The notes under the pieces are model-generated. The model searched no databases, was not told where the DNA came from, and worked only from the letters and a program-made list of their open reading frames with translations. From Pseudomonas fluorescens (lineage in GTDB: Bacteria; Pseudomonadota; Gammaproteobacteria; Pseudomonadales; Pseudomonadaceae), in NCBI RefSeq assembly GCF_902497995.1, contig NZ_CABVII010000020.1:81651-145650 (forward strand): a stretch of 64,000 nucleotides of DNA, given 5' to 3'. The position numbers and the translations under genes are program-made. Shown in pieces: positions 7,341 to 15,266 of the stretch (positions within the stretch are counted from its first letter, which is position 1; the number at the start of each line of letters is the position of its first letter).

Positions 7341-8966
7341 TTATTGGCTGACGCTGACGCCGTAGAAGGAGTTCAAGCCGAATGGGCTGATCTTGAAGTC
7401 CTGCACGTTGGCGCGCATGGGTTGGAACACCGTCGAGTGAGCGATGGGTGTCATTGGAACGGCATCTTTGAGGACGTGTTGCGCCTGCTTGTACAGTTCG
7501 GTGCGCTTGGCCTGGTCAGGTGTCTTCTTGGCCTCTTTGACCAGCTTGTCAAAGTCCTTGTCGCACCATTTGGAGAAGTTGTTGCCGCCGAGCGAGTCGC
7601 AGCCGAACAGCACGTTGAGCCAGTTGTCCGGATCACCGTTGTCGCCGCTCCAGCCGATGATCATCGCCTGGTTCTCGCCACCCTTGGAGCGCTTGATGTA
7701 CTCGCCCCATTCGTAGCTGACGATGTTGACGTTCAGACCGATGTTCTTCCAGTCCGACTGCAGCATTTCAGCCATCAGTTTTGCGTTCGGGTTATACGGC
7801 CGCTGAACCGGCATGGCCCACAGCGTGATCTGGGTCCCTTCCTTGATGCCGGCTTCCTTGAGCAGCGCCTTGGCTTTCTCAGGATCGTACTTGGCATCCT
7901 TGATGGTGGTGTCATAGGACCACTGGGTGGGCGGCATGGCGTTGACGGCCAGCTGGCCAGCGCCCTGGTACACCGAATCAATGATCTGTGCCTTGTTCAC
8001 CGACATGTCCAGCGCCTGACGGACCCGCAGGTCGGCCAACGGGTTGTTGTCGGTGCGGCCCTTGAGCACGGGCATGACGTTATAGGCGATGTAACCCAGG
8101 TTGAACCCGGCCTGTTCCGGCAGCTTGAGGGTCTTGTCTTCGCGCAGTGCCTTGAGGTCGGCAGGACGAGGGAACAGAGTGATCTGACACTCGTTTTTCT
8201 TCAGCTTCTGGATACGTACCGACGGGTCGGTGGTGATGGCGAAGATCAGGTTATCGATCTTGACGTCGTCAGGCTTCCAGTAGTCCTTGTTCCCGGTGTA
8301 GCGGATGTTGGAGTCTTTCTGGTAGCTCTTGAACACGAACGGGCCTGTGCCGATCGGCTTCTGGTTGATGTCGCCGGGCTTGCCTTCCTTGAGCAGCTGG
8401 CCAGCGTACTCGGCAGACTGGATGGAGGCGAAGCTCATGGCCAGGTTCTGGATGAAGGCGGCGTCAACGTTGTTGAGGACGAATTTGACAGTGTGATCGT
8501 CAACCTTCTCGACCTTGGCGATGTTGGTGTCCATAGCCATGTCGGTGAAGTAGGGGAATTCGGTCGGGTACGCTTTGCGGAACGGGTCATCCTTGTTAAT
8601 CATGCGATTAAAGGTGAACAGCACGTCGTCGGCGTTGAACTCACGAGTCGGTTTGAAATACGGGGTGGTGTGGAACTTGACGCCTTCACGCAGGTGGAAG
8701 GTGTACGTCAGCACGTCCGGGGAAATGTCCCAGCTGGTCGCCAGGCCAGGAACAACGGCGGTGCCGCCGCGCTCGAATTGAGTCAGGCGGTTGAACATGG
8801 TTTCTGCAGAGGCGTCGAAGTCGGTTCCGGTGGTGTACTGACCGGGATCAAAACCGGCCGGGCTCCCTTCGGAGCAAAACACCAGGTTAGTCGCTGCATG
8901 GGCGAAAGGTGCGCTGGCTAACAAGCTCGCGCCGACTAAAAACGGAATGACCGCGTGTTTAAGCAT
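7341..8966 (-). CDS. dppA: Periplasmic peptide-binding protein (family 5, DppA-like), promoter-proximal copy
   Basis: Family-5 periplasmic binding protein of 541 residues starting MLKHAVIPFLVGASLL at 8966, with a signal peptide ending PFAHAAT. The mature N-terminus (LVFCSEGSPAGFDPGQYTT) and core segments (KLKKNECQITLFPRPADL, IGWSGDNGDPDNWLNVLFGC) match DppA. An ATG at 8990 would add eight residues ahead of a normal signal peptide and is less likely. It is the first gene of the minus-strand peptide locus and has its own candidate promoter at 9032-9060. Compared with the middle copy it carries a small insertion near PVLKGRTDNNPLAD. Which peptides each paralogue prefers cannot be told from sequence. 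Confidence 0.92.
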   Translation of the reverse strand: MLKHAVIPFLVGASLLASAPFAHAATNLVFCSEGSPAGFDPGQYTTGTDFDASAETMFNRLTQFERGGTAVVPGLATSWDISPDVLTYTFHLREGVKFHTTPYFKPTREFNADDVLFTFNRMINKDDPFRKAYPTEFPYFTDMAMDTNIAKVEKVDDHTVKFVLNNVDAAFIQNLAMSFASIQSAEYAGQLLKEGKPGDINQKPIGTGPFVFKSYQKDSNIRYTGNKDYWKPDDVKIDNLIFAITTDPSVRIQKLKKNECQITLFPRPADLKALREDKTLKLPEQAGFNLGYIAYNVMPVLKGRTDNNPLADLRVRQALDMSVNKAQIIDSVYQGAGQLAVNAMPPTQWSYDTTIKDAKYDPEKAKALLKEAGIKEGTQITLWAMPVQRPYNPNAKLMAEMLQSDWKNIGLNVNIVSYEWGEYIKRSKGGENQAMIIGWSGDNGDPDNWLNVLFGCDSLGGNNFSKWCDKDFDKLVKEAKKTPDQAKRTELYKQAQHVLKDAVPMTPIAHSTVFQPMRANVQDFKISPFGLNSFYGVSVSQ

Positions 8967-9031
8967 GGTGGCCTCATGATTTGTTGTCATTTTTGGAATT
9001 AGAGGACGACCTCGTGAGTCGTGCCTGCGGA

Positions 9032-9060
9032 TACTTATGCAGGGGCCATACCCAATGCAA
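9032..9060 (-). promoter_or_regulatory. Candidate sigma-70 promoter of the peptide-uptake locus
   Basis: On the minus strand TTGCAT (9060-9055) and TAAGTA (9037-9032) are separated by 17 bases, about 66 bases ahead of the first binding-protein gene. The -35 matches four of six consensus positions; assignment is by eye. Confidence 0.4.
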
Positions 9061-9127
9061 GATCCCGATCAGCTGCAAACCTTAAACAGTGGCACGAACG
9101 TACCTTAATGTCGCATATGTATAAATA

Positions 9128-9160
9128 CCTGCGCATTTGACCGTTTGCGCAGGTTTTTTT
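9128..9160 (+). terminator. Orphan intrinsic terminator on the plus strand
   Basis: Perfect 8-base arms CCTGCGCA (9128-9135) and TGCGCAGG (9146-9153) are followed directly by seven T. The reverse direction lacks a T-run, so it acts on plus-strand transcripts. The genes on its left are all on the minus strand, so no known transcript is served. Confidence 0.7.
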
Positions 9161-9238
9161 CGGTGCAACCAGCCCACCGGCAACGGGCAACCGGAGTGTC
9201 TGGTGCACCCGGTCGGCGCGCGGTGTTACTTATTTATA

Positions 9239-9270
9239 CCCACCGATAGTGTAGGCACTCAGTGGGTTTT
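9239..9270 (+). terminator. Second, weaker plus-strand terminator-like hairpin
   Basis: CCCAC (9239-9243) and GTGGG (9262-9266) flank an inner AGTG/CACT helix, and four T follow. It is a short stem with an internal loop, so less certain than the neighbouring structures. Confidence 0.35.
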
Positions 9271-9281
9271 GGCCTGGCAAG

Positions 9282-9317
9282 AAAAAACGGCGATCACGTG
9301 GGTGATCGCCGTTTTTT
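9282..9317 (-). terminator. Symmetrical intrinsic terminator after the SIMPL gene
   Basis: A 16-base perfect stem with a GTGG loop, arms 9282-9297 and 9302-9317, with six A on the left and six T on the right. It works in both directions; on the minus strand it lies 15 bases past the stop of the SIMPL-domain gene. Confidence 0.85.
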
Positions 9318-9332
9318 GTATGGGTTATCGAA

Positions 9333-10049
9333 TCAAGGCATCAATACTTCAATCGACCCGTCCGCTGTCATGCTGACCTGGCTGGTGCCGGCTTCAACTT
9401 CCGGTGTCACCGGCGCGCTGTCCATGCTCGCGGCTTTCATCATCATCGGCCCACGCATGTACGGCTGTGGATAACCGTTGCTGTTGAGGTTCAGGTTGAC
9501 GATTTTGTAACCCTTGCCGCCGAGAGCGTCGGTGGCGAGTTGGGCGCGGGCCTTGAAGGCGGTGACCGCGTCTTTGAGCAGCGCGTCTTCGCTGGCCTTG
9601 CGGGTTGGCGTGGCGATGGCGAAGTCCATGCCGCCCATTTTCAGGTCGGTGAGCAGTTCGCCGGTCAGTTTCGACAGGGCGGCGAAGTCGGAGCTTTCCA
9701 GGCGCAGTTCGGCGCGTTCACGCCAGCCGGTGATTTTCTGGCCCTTGGTGTCGTAGATCGGGTAGCTGTTACGGCTGCCCTGACGCAGGGTGATGTCCTT
9801 GACCTGTTTGGCCTGGGCCAGCGCCTTGTTCATGGTGGTGCTGACGTTGGCGGCGAGTTTGGCCGGGTCGCTGTTCTGTTCTTCGGTGTAGAGGGTCACG
9901 ATCATCAGGTCGCGGGCCACTTCCTGACTGACTTCGGCGCGCAGGGCGATCTGGTTGTAATGCAGTTCGTCGGCGGCCAGGGCCGGGAGACTGGCGACGG
10001 CGCCGACGCTAAGGGCAAGAAGGGCGGCGCTGCGGCGAAAAGTGTGCAT
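9333..10049 (-). CDS. Periplasmic SIMPL-domain (DUF541) protein
   Basis: Protein of 238 residues with a signal peptide (MHTFRRSAALLALSVGAVAS ... LPALAAD), so probably periplasmic. The mature part is a SIMPL domain: an N-terminal IALRAEVSQEVARDLMIVTL strand, a helical stretch (AANVSTTMNKALAQAKQV) and a repeated-fold half ending MTADGSIEVLMP. The start at 10049 has CCCAAGGAGTTTTC upstream; the in-frame ATG at 10103 has no site and masks the signal peptide. E. coli YggE is in the same broad family and is linked to oxidative stress, but the biochemical activity is unknown. It lies between the peptide locus and roxSR as PA4495 does in P. aeruginosa, and has its own terminator. Confidence 0.88.
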   Translation of the reverse strand: MHTFRRSAALLALSVGAVASLPALAADELHYNQIALRAEVSQEVARDLMIVTLYTEEQNSDPAKLAANVSTTMNKALAQAKQVKDITLRQGSRNSYPIYDTKGQKITGWRERAELRLESSDFAALSKLTGELLTDLKMGGMDFAIATPTRKASEDALLKDAVTAFKARAQLATDALGGKGYKIVNLNLNSNGYPQPYMRGPMMMKAASMDSAPVTPEVEAGTSQVSMTADGSIEVLMP

Positions 10050-10391
10050 GAAAACTCCTTGGGCGATGCGCAGGGGTAAAGGTCCAAGCCTGCGTGAAAC
10101 CATCAGACTCTAACTTCTATGATCCGGTTCGCACAGTTACAACTTCTATACAGATGAAACGCGGGTGACCGCGTCGCGGCGTTCGCGGGCAAGCCTCGCT
10201 CCTACGGGATCGTGGCGACCACCTATCTTGTGAACGACGCGGACCCGTAGGAGCGAGGCTTGCCCGCGAAGGGGCCCTTATAGACGCAGCAAACCTCCCT
10301 GCCATGTGGCTGTTTGCCGCACTTTCGCCTGCAAGCGCCGTGCTTGGTTATACTCCCTGCGATCCGCCTGGAGCGCTCATCAGGAGAGCTC
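10050..10391. other. 342-base divergent region between the SIMPL gene and roxS
   Basis: It holds the leader of the SIMPL gene, a REPIN (10182-10270) and, at 10349-10354, TATACT as a candidate -10 for roxS with no convincing -35. No protein-coding frame longer than chance is credible here. Confidence 0.5.
10182..10270. repeat. REPIN 1: inverted pair of REP elements, GAGG type
   Basis: Inverted arms at 10182-10208 and 10244-10270, each containing TAGGAGCGAGGCTTGCCCGC or its complement, with a 35-base centre. Same class as the pairs at 14053, 15008, 43153, 58537 and 60688. Confidence 0.9.
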
Positions 10392-11654
10392 ATGCTCGCC
10401 CCCGTTCAAATCACTTCCGCGACTCGCCAGAATCTCTGGCGGCTGACCTTCATCCGCACCTTGGTGCTGGCCGCCCAGGCCGGTTCCGTGGGCCTGGCTT
10501 ACTGGCTCGATCTGCTGCCGCTGCCCTGGTTTCAACTGGCCGCGACCCTCGGCTGCTCGATGCTGTTGTGTGCGTTCACGGCGATTCGCCTGCGCACCAC
10601 GTGGCCGGTCACCGAGCTTGAGTACGCCGTACAACTGGCGTGCGACCTGTTTATCCACAGTGCCTTGCTGTATTTCTCCGGCGGCTCGACCAACCCCTTC
10701 GTCTCTTATTACCTGGTGCCGCTGACCATCGCCGCCGTGACCTTGCCGTGGCGGTATTCGGTGATTCTGTCCGGTATCGCGTTGACGATGTACACCCTGT
10801 TGCTGGCGCGGTTCTACCCGCTGCAAACCTTCCCGATCGCTCGGGAAAACCTGCAGGTATACGGGATGTGGCTGAGTTTCGCCCTGGCCGCGGCGGTCAT
10901 TACGTTCTTTGCCGCGCGCATGGCCGAAGAGTTGCGCCGTCAGGAAGAGCTGCGGGCCATTCGTCGTGAAGAGGGCCTGCGGGATCAGCAGCTGCTGGCC
11001 GTCGCGACCCAGGCTGCCGGTGCCGCCCATGAATTGGGCACGCCATTGGCGACCATGAGCGTGTTGCTCAAGGAAATGCGCCAGGACCATCACGACCCGA
11101 TGTTGCAGGATGATTTGAGTGTGCTGCAGGATCAGGTCAAGCTCTGCAAACAAACCTTGCAGCAGCTTGTTCGGGCAGCAGAGGCCAATCGCCGGTTGGC
11201 GGTGGAGATGCAGGACGTCACCGACTGGCTCGACGAAGCCCTCAACCGCTGGCACCTGATGCGTCCGGAAGCCAGTTATCGCTTCCAGCGACTCGGCCAA
11301 GGCACCGTGCCACGGATGGCGCCGCCGCCGGACCTGACCCAGGCGTTGCTGAATTTGCTCAACAACGCCGCCGATGCTTGCCCCGAAGGGCTGCAAGTGA
11401 CCCTGGACTGGAATGCCGAGGACCTGACCATCAGCATCCGCGACCACGGTGCCGGTGTGCCGCTGGCCATCGCCGAGCAGATTGGCAAACCGTTTTTTAC
11501 CACCAAGGGCAAAGGTTTCGGCCTGGGCCTGTTTTTGAGCAAGGCCAGCGTGACACGCGCCGGCGGCTCAGTGAAACTCTACAGTCATGAGGAAGGCGGC
11601 ACGCTCACCGAGCTGCGCCTGCCCCGTGTCGCCCGAGGAGACGAACATGAGTGA
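10392..11654 (+). CDS. roxS: Redox-sensing histidine kinase RoxS (RegB/PrrB family)
   Basis: Membrane sensor kinase of 420 residues. About six membrane helices fill residues 15-175. The RegB-family quinone-site heptapeptide GGSTNPF is at 97-103, the H-box AAGAAHELGTPLATMSVLL places the phosphorylated histidine at 213, and the redox-active cysteine position is conserved in LCKQTLQQL (C252). The catalytic domain shows the N-box (NLLNNAADA) and G-boxes (DHGAGVP, GKGFGLGLFL). The start at 10392 follows CAGGAGAGCT. It phosphorylates RoxR, encoded with an 8-base overlap. In Pseudomonas the pair controls terminal oxidases including cyanide-insensitive oxidase; that regulon is known from relatives, not visible here. 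Confidence 0.93.
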   Translation: MLAPVQITSATRQNLWRLTFIRTLVLAAQAGSVGLAYWLDLLPLPWFQLAATLGCSMLLCAFTAIRLRTTWPVTELEYAVQLACDLFIHSALLYFSGGSTNPFVSYYLVPLTIAAVTLPWRYSVILSGIALTMYTLLLARFYPLQTFPIARENLQVYGMWLSFALAAAVITFFAARMAEELRRQEELRAIRREEGLRDQQLLAVATQAAGAAHELGTPLATMSVLLKEMRQDHHDPMLQDDLSVLQDQVKLCKQTLQQLVRAAEANRRLAVEMQDVTDWLDEALNRWHLMRPEASYRFQRLGQGTVPRMAPPPDLTQALLNLLNNAADACPEGLQVTLDWNAEDLTISIRDHGAGVPLAIAEQIGKPFFTTKGKGFGLGLFLSKASVTRAGGSVKLYSHEEGGTLTELRLPRVARGDEHE

Positions 11655-12213
11655 CGATATCCAAGTCGAAGGCGAAGGCGAAGAACTGCCACATTTGCTG
11701 CTGGTAGACGACGACGCAACCTTTACCCGGGTGATGGCCCGCGCCATGGCCCGCCGCGGCTTTCGCGTCAGCACCGCCGGTTCCGCCGAGGAGGGCCTGA
11801 CCATCGCCCAGGCCGACTTGCCGGACTACGCCGCGCTGGACCTGAAAATGGACGGCGATTCCGGCCTGGTGCTGCTGCCCAAGCTGCTGGAACTGGACCC
11901 GGAAATGCGCGTGGTGATCCTCACCGGTTACTCGAGCATCGCCACCGCCGTCGAGGCGATCAAGCGCGGCGCCTGCAATTACCTGTGCAAACCGGCGGAC
12001 GCCGATGACGTGCTGGCGGCTTTGCTTTCCGAGCACGCCGACCTCGATACCCTGGTGCCGGAAAACCCGATGTCGGTGGACCGCCTGCAATGGGAACACA
12101 TCCAGCGCGTGTTGACCGAACACGAAGGCAACATCTCCGCCACGGCCCGCGCCCTGGGCATGCACCGCCGCACGCTGCAGCGCAAACTGCAGAAGCGCCC
12201 GGTCCGTCGCTGA
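11647..12213 (+). CDS. roxR: Response regulator RoxR (RegA/PrrA family)
   Basis: Two-domain regulator of 188 residues. The receiver domain has the acidic pocket DDD (21-23), the phosphoacceptor D65 in ALDLKMDG, the T/S at ILTGYSS and the lysine in NYLCKPAD. The C-terminal Fis-like helix-turn-helix is GNISATARALGMHRRTLQRK, nearly identical to RegA/PrrA DNA-binding domains. The start overlaps the roxS stop (ATGAGTGA), indicating translational coupling. The product is cytoplasmic and binds promoters of respiratory genes when phosphorylated by RoxS. The gene is followed by a palindrome at 12250-12281 that could double as its transcription stop. Confidence 0.95.
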   Translation: MSDDIQVEGEGEELPHLLLVDDDATFTRVMARAMARRGFRVSTAGSAEEGLTIAQADLPDYAALDLKMDGDSGLVLLPKLLELDPEMRVVILTGYSSIATAVEAIKRGACNYLCKPADADDVLAALLSEHADLDTLVPENPMSVDRLQWEHIQRVLTEHEGNISATARALGMHRRTLQRKLQKRPVRR

Positions 12214-12249
12214 ACCGGTGCTGAACAATTGTTGGCACGCCGCGTTACA

Positions 12250-12281
12250 ACACGAACTGATCATCTATGATCGGTTCGTGT
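12250..12281. promoter_or_regulatory. 14-base palindrome over the candidate promoter of the SbmA-like gene
   Basis: Arms 12250-12263 (ACACGAACTGATCA) and 12268-12281 (TGATCGGTTCGTGT) match at 13 of 14 positions, with T and G opposed at the odd one. TATGAT at 12266-12271 would be a -10, with GTTACA (12244-12249) 16 bases before it. The palindrome would cover this promoter like a repressor site; alternatively, as RNA it forms a complete 14-pair stem that could end the roxSR message. Confidence 0.5.
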
Positions 12282-12310
12282 GTCGTTCTTTTCTCCAATG
12301 AGCCTTTTCC

Positions 12311-14038
12311 ATGAATCAGAACGCTGAGTACTCCGCGGTCAATGATGCTGTGCGCGGGCAGTTTTTTCGCAAAGTCTGGGCGATGATCACGCCTTACTGG
12401 CGCAGTGAAGAGAAGGGCAAGGCCTGGACGTTGCTGATCGCGGTGATCGTACTGTCGTTGGTCAGCGTGGGAATTTCGGTGTGGTTCAACACCTGGTACA
12501 AGGATTTTTACAATGCCCTGCAACAAAAGGATGAGGCTGCGTTCTGGCGGTTGATCCTGTATTTCTGCGGGATTGCGGCGGTAGCGATTGTCGGCGCGGT
12601 ATACCGGCTGTACCTGACCCAGATGCTGACCATCCGTTGGCGGGCATGGCTTACCGAAAAGCATTTCGCCCGCTGGTTAGGCAACAAGAATTACTACCAG
12701 CTTGAGCAAGGCGGTTACACCGATAACCCGGATCAGCGGATCTCCGAAGACCTCAACAACTTTACCTCAAACACCCTGGAACTGGGCATTGGACTGCTGC
12801 GCAATATTGTCAGCCTGGTGTCGTTCTCGATCATCCTGTGGGGGGTGTCGGGCAGTATTGAAGTCTACGGTTTTACCATTCCCGGCTATATGTTTTGGTG
12901 TGTGCTGGTCTATGCGGTGATCGGCAGCTGGCTGACGCATTTGATCGGTCATCGCCTGATCGGCCTGAACAACCAGCAACAACGCTTCGAAGCTGACCTG
13001 CGTTTCTCCATGGTGCGGATTCGCGAAAATGCCGAAAGCATCGCTCTTTATAACGGTGAGCCGAATGAAAACCGTCGCTTGAGCAGTCGTTTCGGGCTGG
13101 TCTGGCACAACTTCTGGGACATCATGAAGGTGTCCAAGCGCCTCACGTTCTTTACCGCCGGTTACAGCCAGGCCGCCATCATCTTTCCATTCATGGTCGC
13201 CGCGCCGCGTTACTTCGCGGGCAAGATCGAACTGGGTGAGCTGATGCAGATCAGTTCGGCATTCGGCAACGTGCAAGAGAGTTTCAGCTGGTTTATCAGT
13301 GCATACCAGAGCCTCGCTTCCTGGCGCGCCACCTGCGATCGTCTGCTGAGTTTCCGCCAGGCGATGACGGATAACGAAGAGCGCGCGCCGATGATCGATG
13401 TGCAGAATTCGGGCTCGGAGTTGAAAGTGCACAACCTGGGCCTCGACCTGGCTGACGGTCGTCACCTGCTGACCAACGCCGACATGACCGTGGAGGAGGG
13501 CGAGCGCGTCATGCTCAGCGGTCGTTCCGGCAGCGGCAAATCGACCTTGCTGCGGGCAATGGGGCATTTGTGGCCGGCGGGCCATGGCAGTATCCGTCTG
13601 CCAGCGGCGCGTTATCTGTTCCTGCCGCAAAAACCCTACCTGCCGATTGGCACGCTGCGCGAGGCGCTGAGTTATCCACAGTCTGGCGATACCTACCCGC
13701 ACGAGCGCTATGTTCACGTGCTGGAAACCTGCCGACTGCCACACCTCGTTGCCCGTCTGGACGAAGCCAATCACTGGCAGCGCATGTTGTCGCCGGGTGA
13801 GCAGCAACGTCTGGCCTTCGCCCGAGCGCTGCTCTATGCACCGCAATGGCTGTACATGGACGAAGCGACCTCGGCGATGGATGAGGAGGACGAAGCCTCG
13901 CTGTATCAGGCGTTGATCGATGAAATACCGGGGTTGAGCATTGTCAGCGTCGGGCATCGCAGCAGCCTGAAGCGCTTCCACCCACGGCACATCCGTATCG
14001 AGAATGGCCATCTGGTGGACCAGACCGTAACCGCCTGA
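12311..14038 (+). CDS. SbmA/BacA/YddA-like ABC transporter, fused permease and ATPase
   Basis: Half-transporter of 575 residues. The N-terminal membrane domain (about 1-330, six helices) belongs to the ABC_membrane_2 family shared by SbmA, BacA, YddA and peroxisomal ABCD proteins, recognised by GYTDNPDQRISEDL. The ATPase domain has Walker A GRSGSGKST, signature LSPGEQQRLAF, Walker B WLYMDEAT and a terminal VGHRSSLKRFHPRHI switch. It should work as a homodimer in the inner membrane; substrates of the family range from very-long-chain acyl groups to peptides, and none can be chosen here. It stands alone between roxR and a REPIN, without a partner gene. The upstream site is weak, so the start is the first ATG. 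Confidence 0.85.
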   Translation: MNQNAEYSAVNDAVRGQFFRKVWAMITPYWRSEEKGKAWTLLIAVIVLSLVSVGISVWFNTWYKDFYNALQQKDEAAFWRLILYFCGIAAVAIVGAVYRLYLTQMLTIRWRAWLTEKHFARWLGNKNYYQLEQGGYTDNPDQRISEDLNNFTSNTLELGIGLLRNIVSLVSFSIILWGVSGSIEVYGFTIPGYMFWCVLVYAVIGSWLTHLIGHRLIGLNNQQQRFEADLRFSMVRIRENAESIALYNGEPNENRRLSSRFGLVWHNFWDIMKVSKRLTFFTAGYSQAAIIFPFMVAAPRYFAGKIELGELMQISSAFGNVQESFSWFISAYQSLASWRATCDRLLSFRQAMTDNEERAPMIDVQNSGSELKVHNLGLDLADGRHLLTNADMTVEEGERVMLSGRSGSGKSTLLRAMGHLWPAGHGSIRLPAARYLFLPQKPYLPIGTLREALSYPQSGDTYPHERYVHVLETCRLPHLVARLDEANHWQRMLSPGEQQRLAFARALLYAPQWLYMDEATSAMDEEDEASLYQALIDEIPGLSIVSVGHRSSLKRFHPRHIRIENGHLVDQTVTA

Positions 14039-14052
14039 ACACCACCACCCCT

Positions 14053-14140
14053 TGTAGGAGCGAGGCTTGCCCGCGAAGGGATCGCCTCGGTGCAGCAGAG
14101 ACACCGAGGTGCCTGGTTCGCGGGCAAGCCTCGCTCCTAC
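14053..14140. repeat. REPIN 2: inverted REP pair, GAGG type
   Basis: GTAGGAGCGAGGCTTGCCCG (from 14054) and its complement (ending 14140) flank a 40-base centre. It separates the ABC transporter from the regulator gene. Confidence 0.9.
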
Positions 14141-14147
14141 GGGGGGG

Positions 14148-14166
14148 TGGTGGGTGATCGTACAAC
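14148..14166. promoter_or_regulatory. Candidate autoregulatory operator in front of the FadR-type regulator
   Basis: TGGTGGGTGATCGTACAAC matches 16 of 19 positions of the reverse complement of the kdgD palindrome at 15310-15333, and its right half ATCGTACAAC is identical. It sits just ahead of a TATGAT (14177-14182) that could be the -10 of the regulator gene. Binding by the regulator itself is inference from this repetition. Confidence 0.5.
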
Positions 14167-14219
14167 CGCGTTGAGCTATGATGCGGATTCAGCCGAATTT
14201 TTCGAGAATGAAGTTCACC

Positions 14220-14969
14220 ATGGAAAACCCGATCGACGCACCACGCCTCCCTCGCAAGCGACGCAGCCTCGCACAGGAATTGGTGACGGTGCTGTCCGAG
14301 CAGATCCGCGACGGTCACCTCAAGCGCGGCGATAAATTGCCCACCGAGTCGGCGATCATGGATGCCCATGGCGTCAGCCGCACCGTGGTGCGTGAAGCGA
14401 TTTCCCGTTTGCAGGCGGCCGGACAGGTTGAAACCCGCCACGGCATCGGCACCTTCGTGCTCGATACCCCGAGCCCGAGTGGTTTTCGTATCGACCCGGC
14501 AACCGTGGTCACCCTGCGTGATGTGCTGGCGATTCTCGAGCTGCGCATCAGCCTGGAAGTCGAATCCGCCGGCCTGGCTGCGCAACGCCGCAGCCCCGAG
14601 CAGTTGGCGCTGATGCGAGCGGCACTGGACGCGTTGAATGAAAGTGTCTCCCACGCCAGCGATGCCGTGGCGTCGGACTTCCAGTTCCACCTGCAAATCG
14701 CCCTGGCGACCGGCAACCGCTACTTCACGGACATCATGACCCACTTGGGCACCAGCATCATTCCGCGTACGCGCCTCAATTCGGCGCGCCTGGCCCATGA
14801 TGACCAGCAGCACTACATGAATCGCCTGAGCCGCGAGCACGAAGAGATCTACGACGCGATTGCACGCCAGGATTCCGATGCGGCCCGTGCAGCCATGCGC
14901 TTGCACCTGACCAACAGCCGCGAGCGGCTGCGCCATGCCCATGAAGAGGCTGAGGCGCAGCGGGGGTAG
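14220..14969 (+). CDS. FadR-subfamily GntR transcriptional regulator of the galactarate/glucarate cluster
   Basis: About 249 residues. An N-terminal winged helix (RSLAQELVTVLSEQIRDG ... GDKLPTESAIMDAHGVSRTV VREAISRLQAAG) is followed by an all-helical FCD ligand domain (about 90-235) with metal-ligand histidines in DFQFHLQIALATGN and MRLHLTNSRERL. This is the FadR type of GntR regulator, usually a repressor released by a sugar acid. It is divergent from nothing: the kdgD gene lies downstream on the same strand after a REPIN. Repeated operator-like sequences at 14148 and 15310 suggest control of itself and kdgD. ATGs at 14178 and 14208 are alternatives; ribosome sites are poor for all three. 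Confidence 0.88.
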   Translation: MENPIDAPRLPRKRRSLAQELVTVLSEQIRDGHLKRGDKLPTESAIMDAHGVSRTVVREAISRLQAAGQVETRHGIGTFVLDTPSPSGFRIDPATVVTLRDVLAILELRISLEVESAGLAAQRRSPEQLALMRAALDALNESVSHASDAVASDFQFHLQIALATGNRYFTDIMTHLGTSIIPRTRLNSARLAHDDQQHYMNRLSREHEEIYDAIARQDSDAARAAMRLHLTNSRERLRHAHEEAEAQRG

Positions 14970-15007
14970 GTTTTCCAGGCGAAGTTATTATTGCCTGTCA
15001 GATCGCC

Positions 15008-15099
15008 TTCGCGGGCAAGCCTCGCTCCTACAGGGTATGGGTCGATCGAAAATGACGTGAACGACCTCAAACCCTGTAGGAGCGAGGCTTGCCCGCGAA
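15008..15099. repeat. REPIN 3: inverted REP pair, GAGG type
   Basis: Arms begin TTCGCGGGCAAGCCTCGCTC at 15008 and end with the complement at 15099; the centre is about 40 bases and unrelated to those of the later pairs. Confidence 0.9.
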
Positions 15100-15266
15100 G
15101 ACGTCATCAGCCATCCCACAATCCGCCAATCCCATCCAACACACTCCTCTCAAATCCTCAACACCCCCAATCTGCACCGCTCATCCGATAACCGATCACC
15201 GTTACGCAGCAACCTACACTGCCTTTGCTCACCCCCATGGGCTTCCCCCAACCTTTCCAGAGATCA

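Larger units (their letters stand above)
8967..9332. other. 366-base intergenic region with promoter and plus-strand terminators
   Basis: The stretch contains a minus-strand promoter for the peptide locus near 9032-9060, an orphan plus-strand terminator at 9128-9160, a second weaker plus-strand terminator-like hairpin at 9239-9270, and a symmetrical terminator at 9282-9317. No convincing protein-coding frame is present. The plus-strand terminators have no plus-strand gene in front of them, which leaves room for a small RNA. Confidence 0.5.

Noticed and set aside
9091..9106. TGGCACG resembling the -24 half of a sigma-54 promoter on the plus strand
   Set aside because: The -12 half reads TACC rather than TTGC, so the GG-N10-GC spacing signature is not met.
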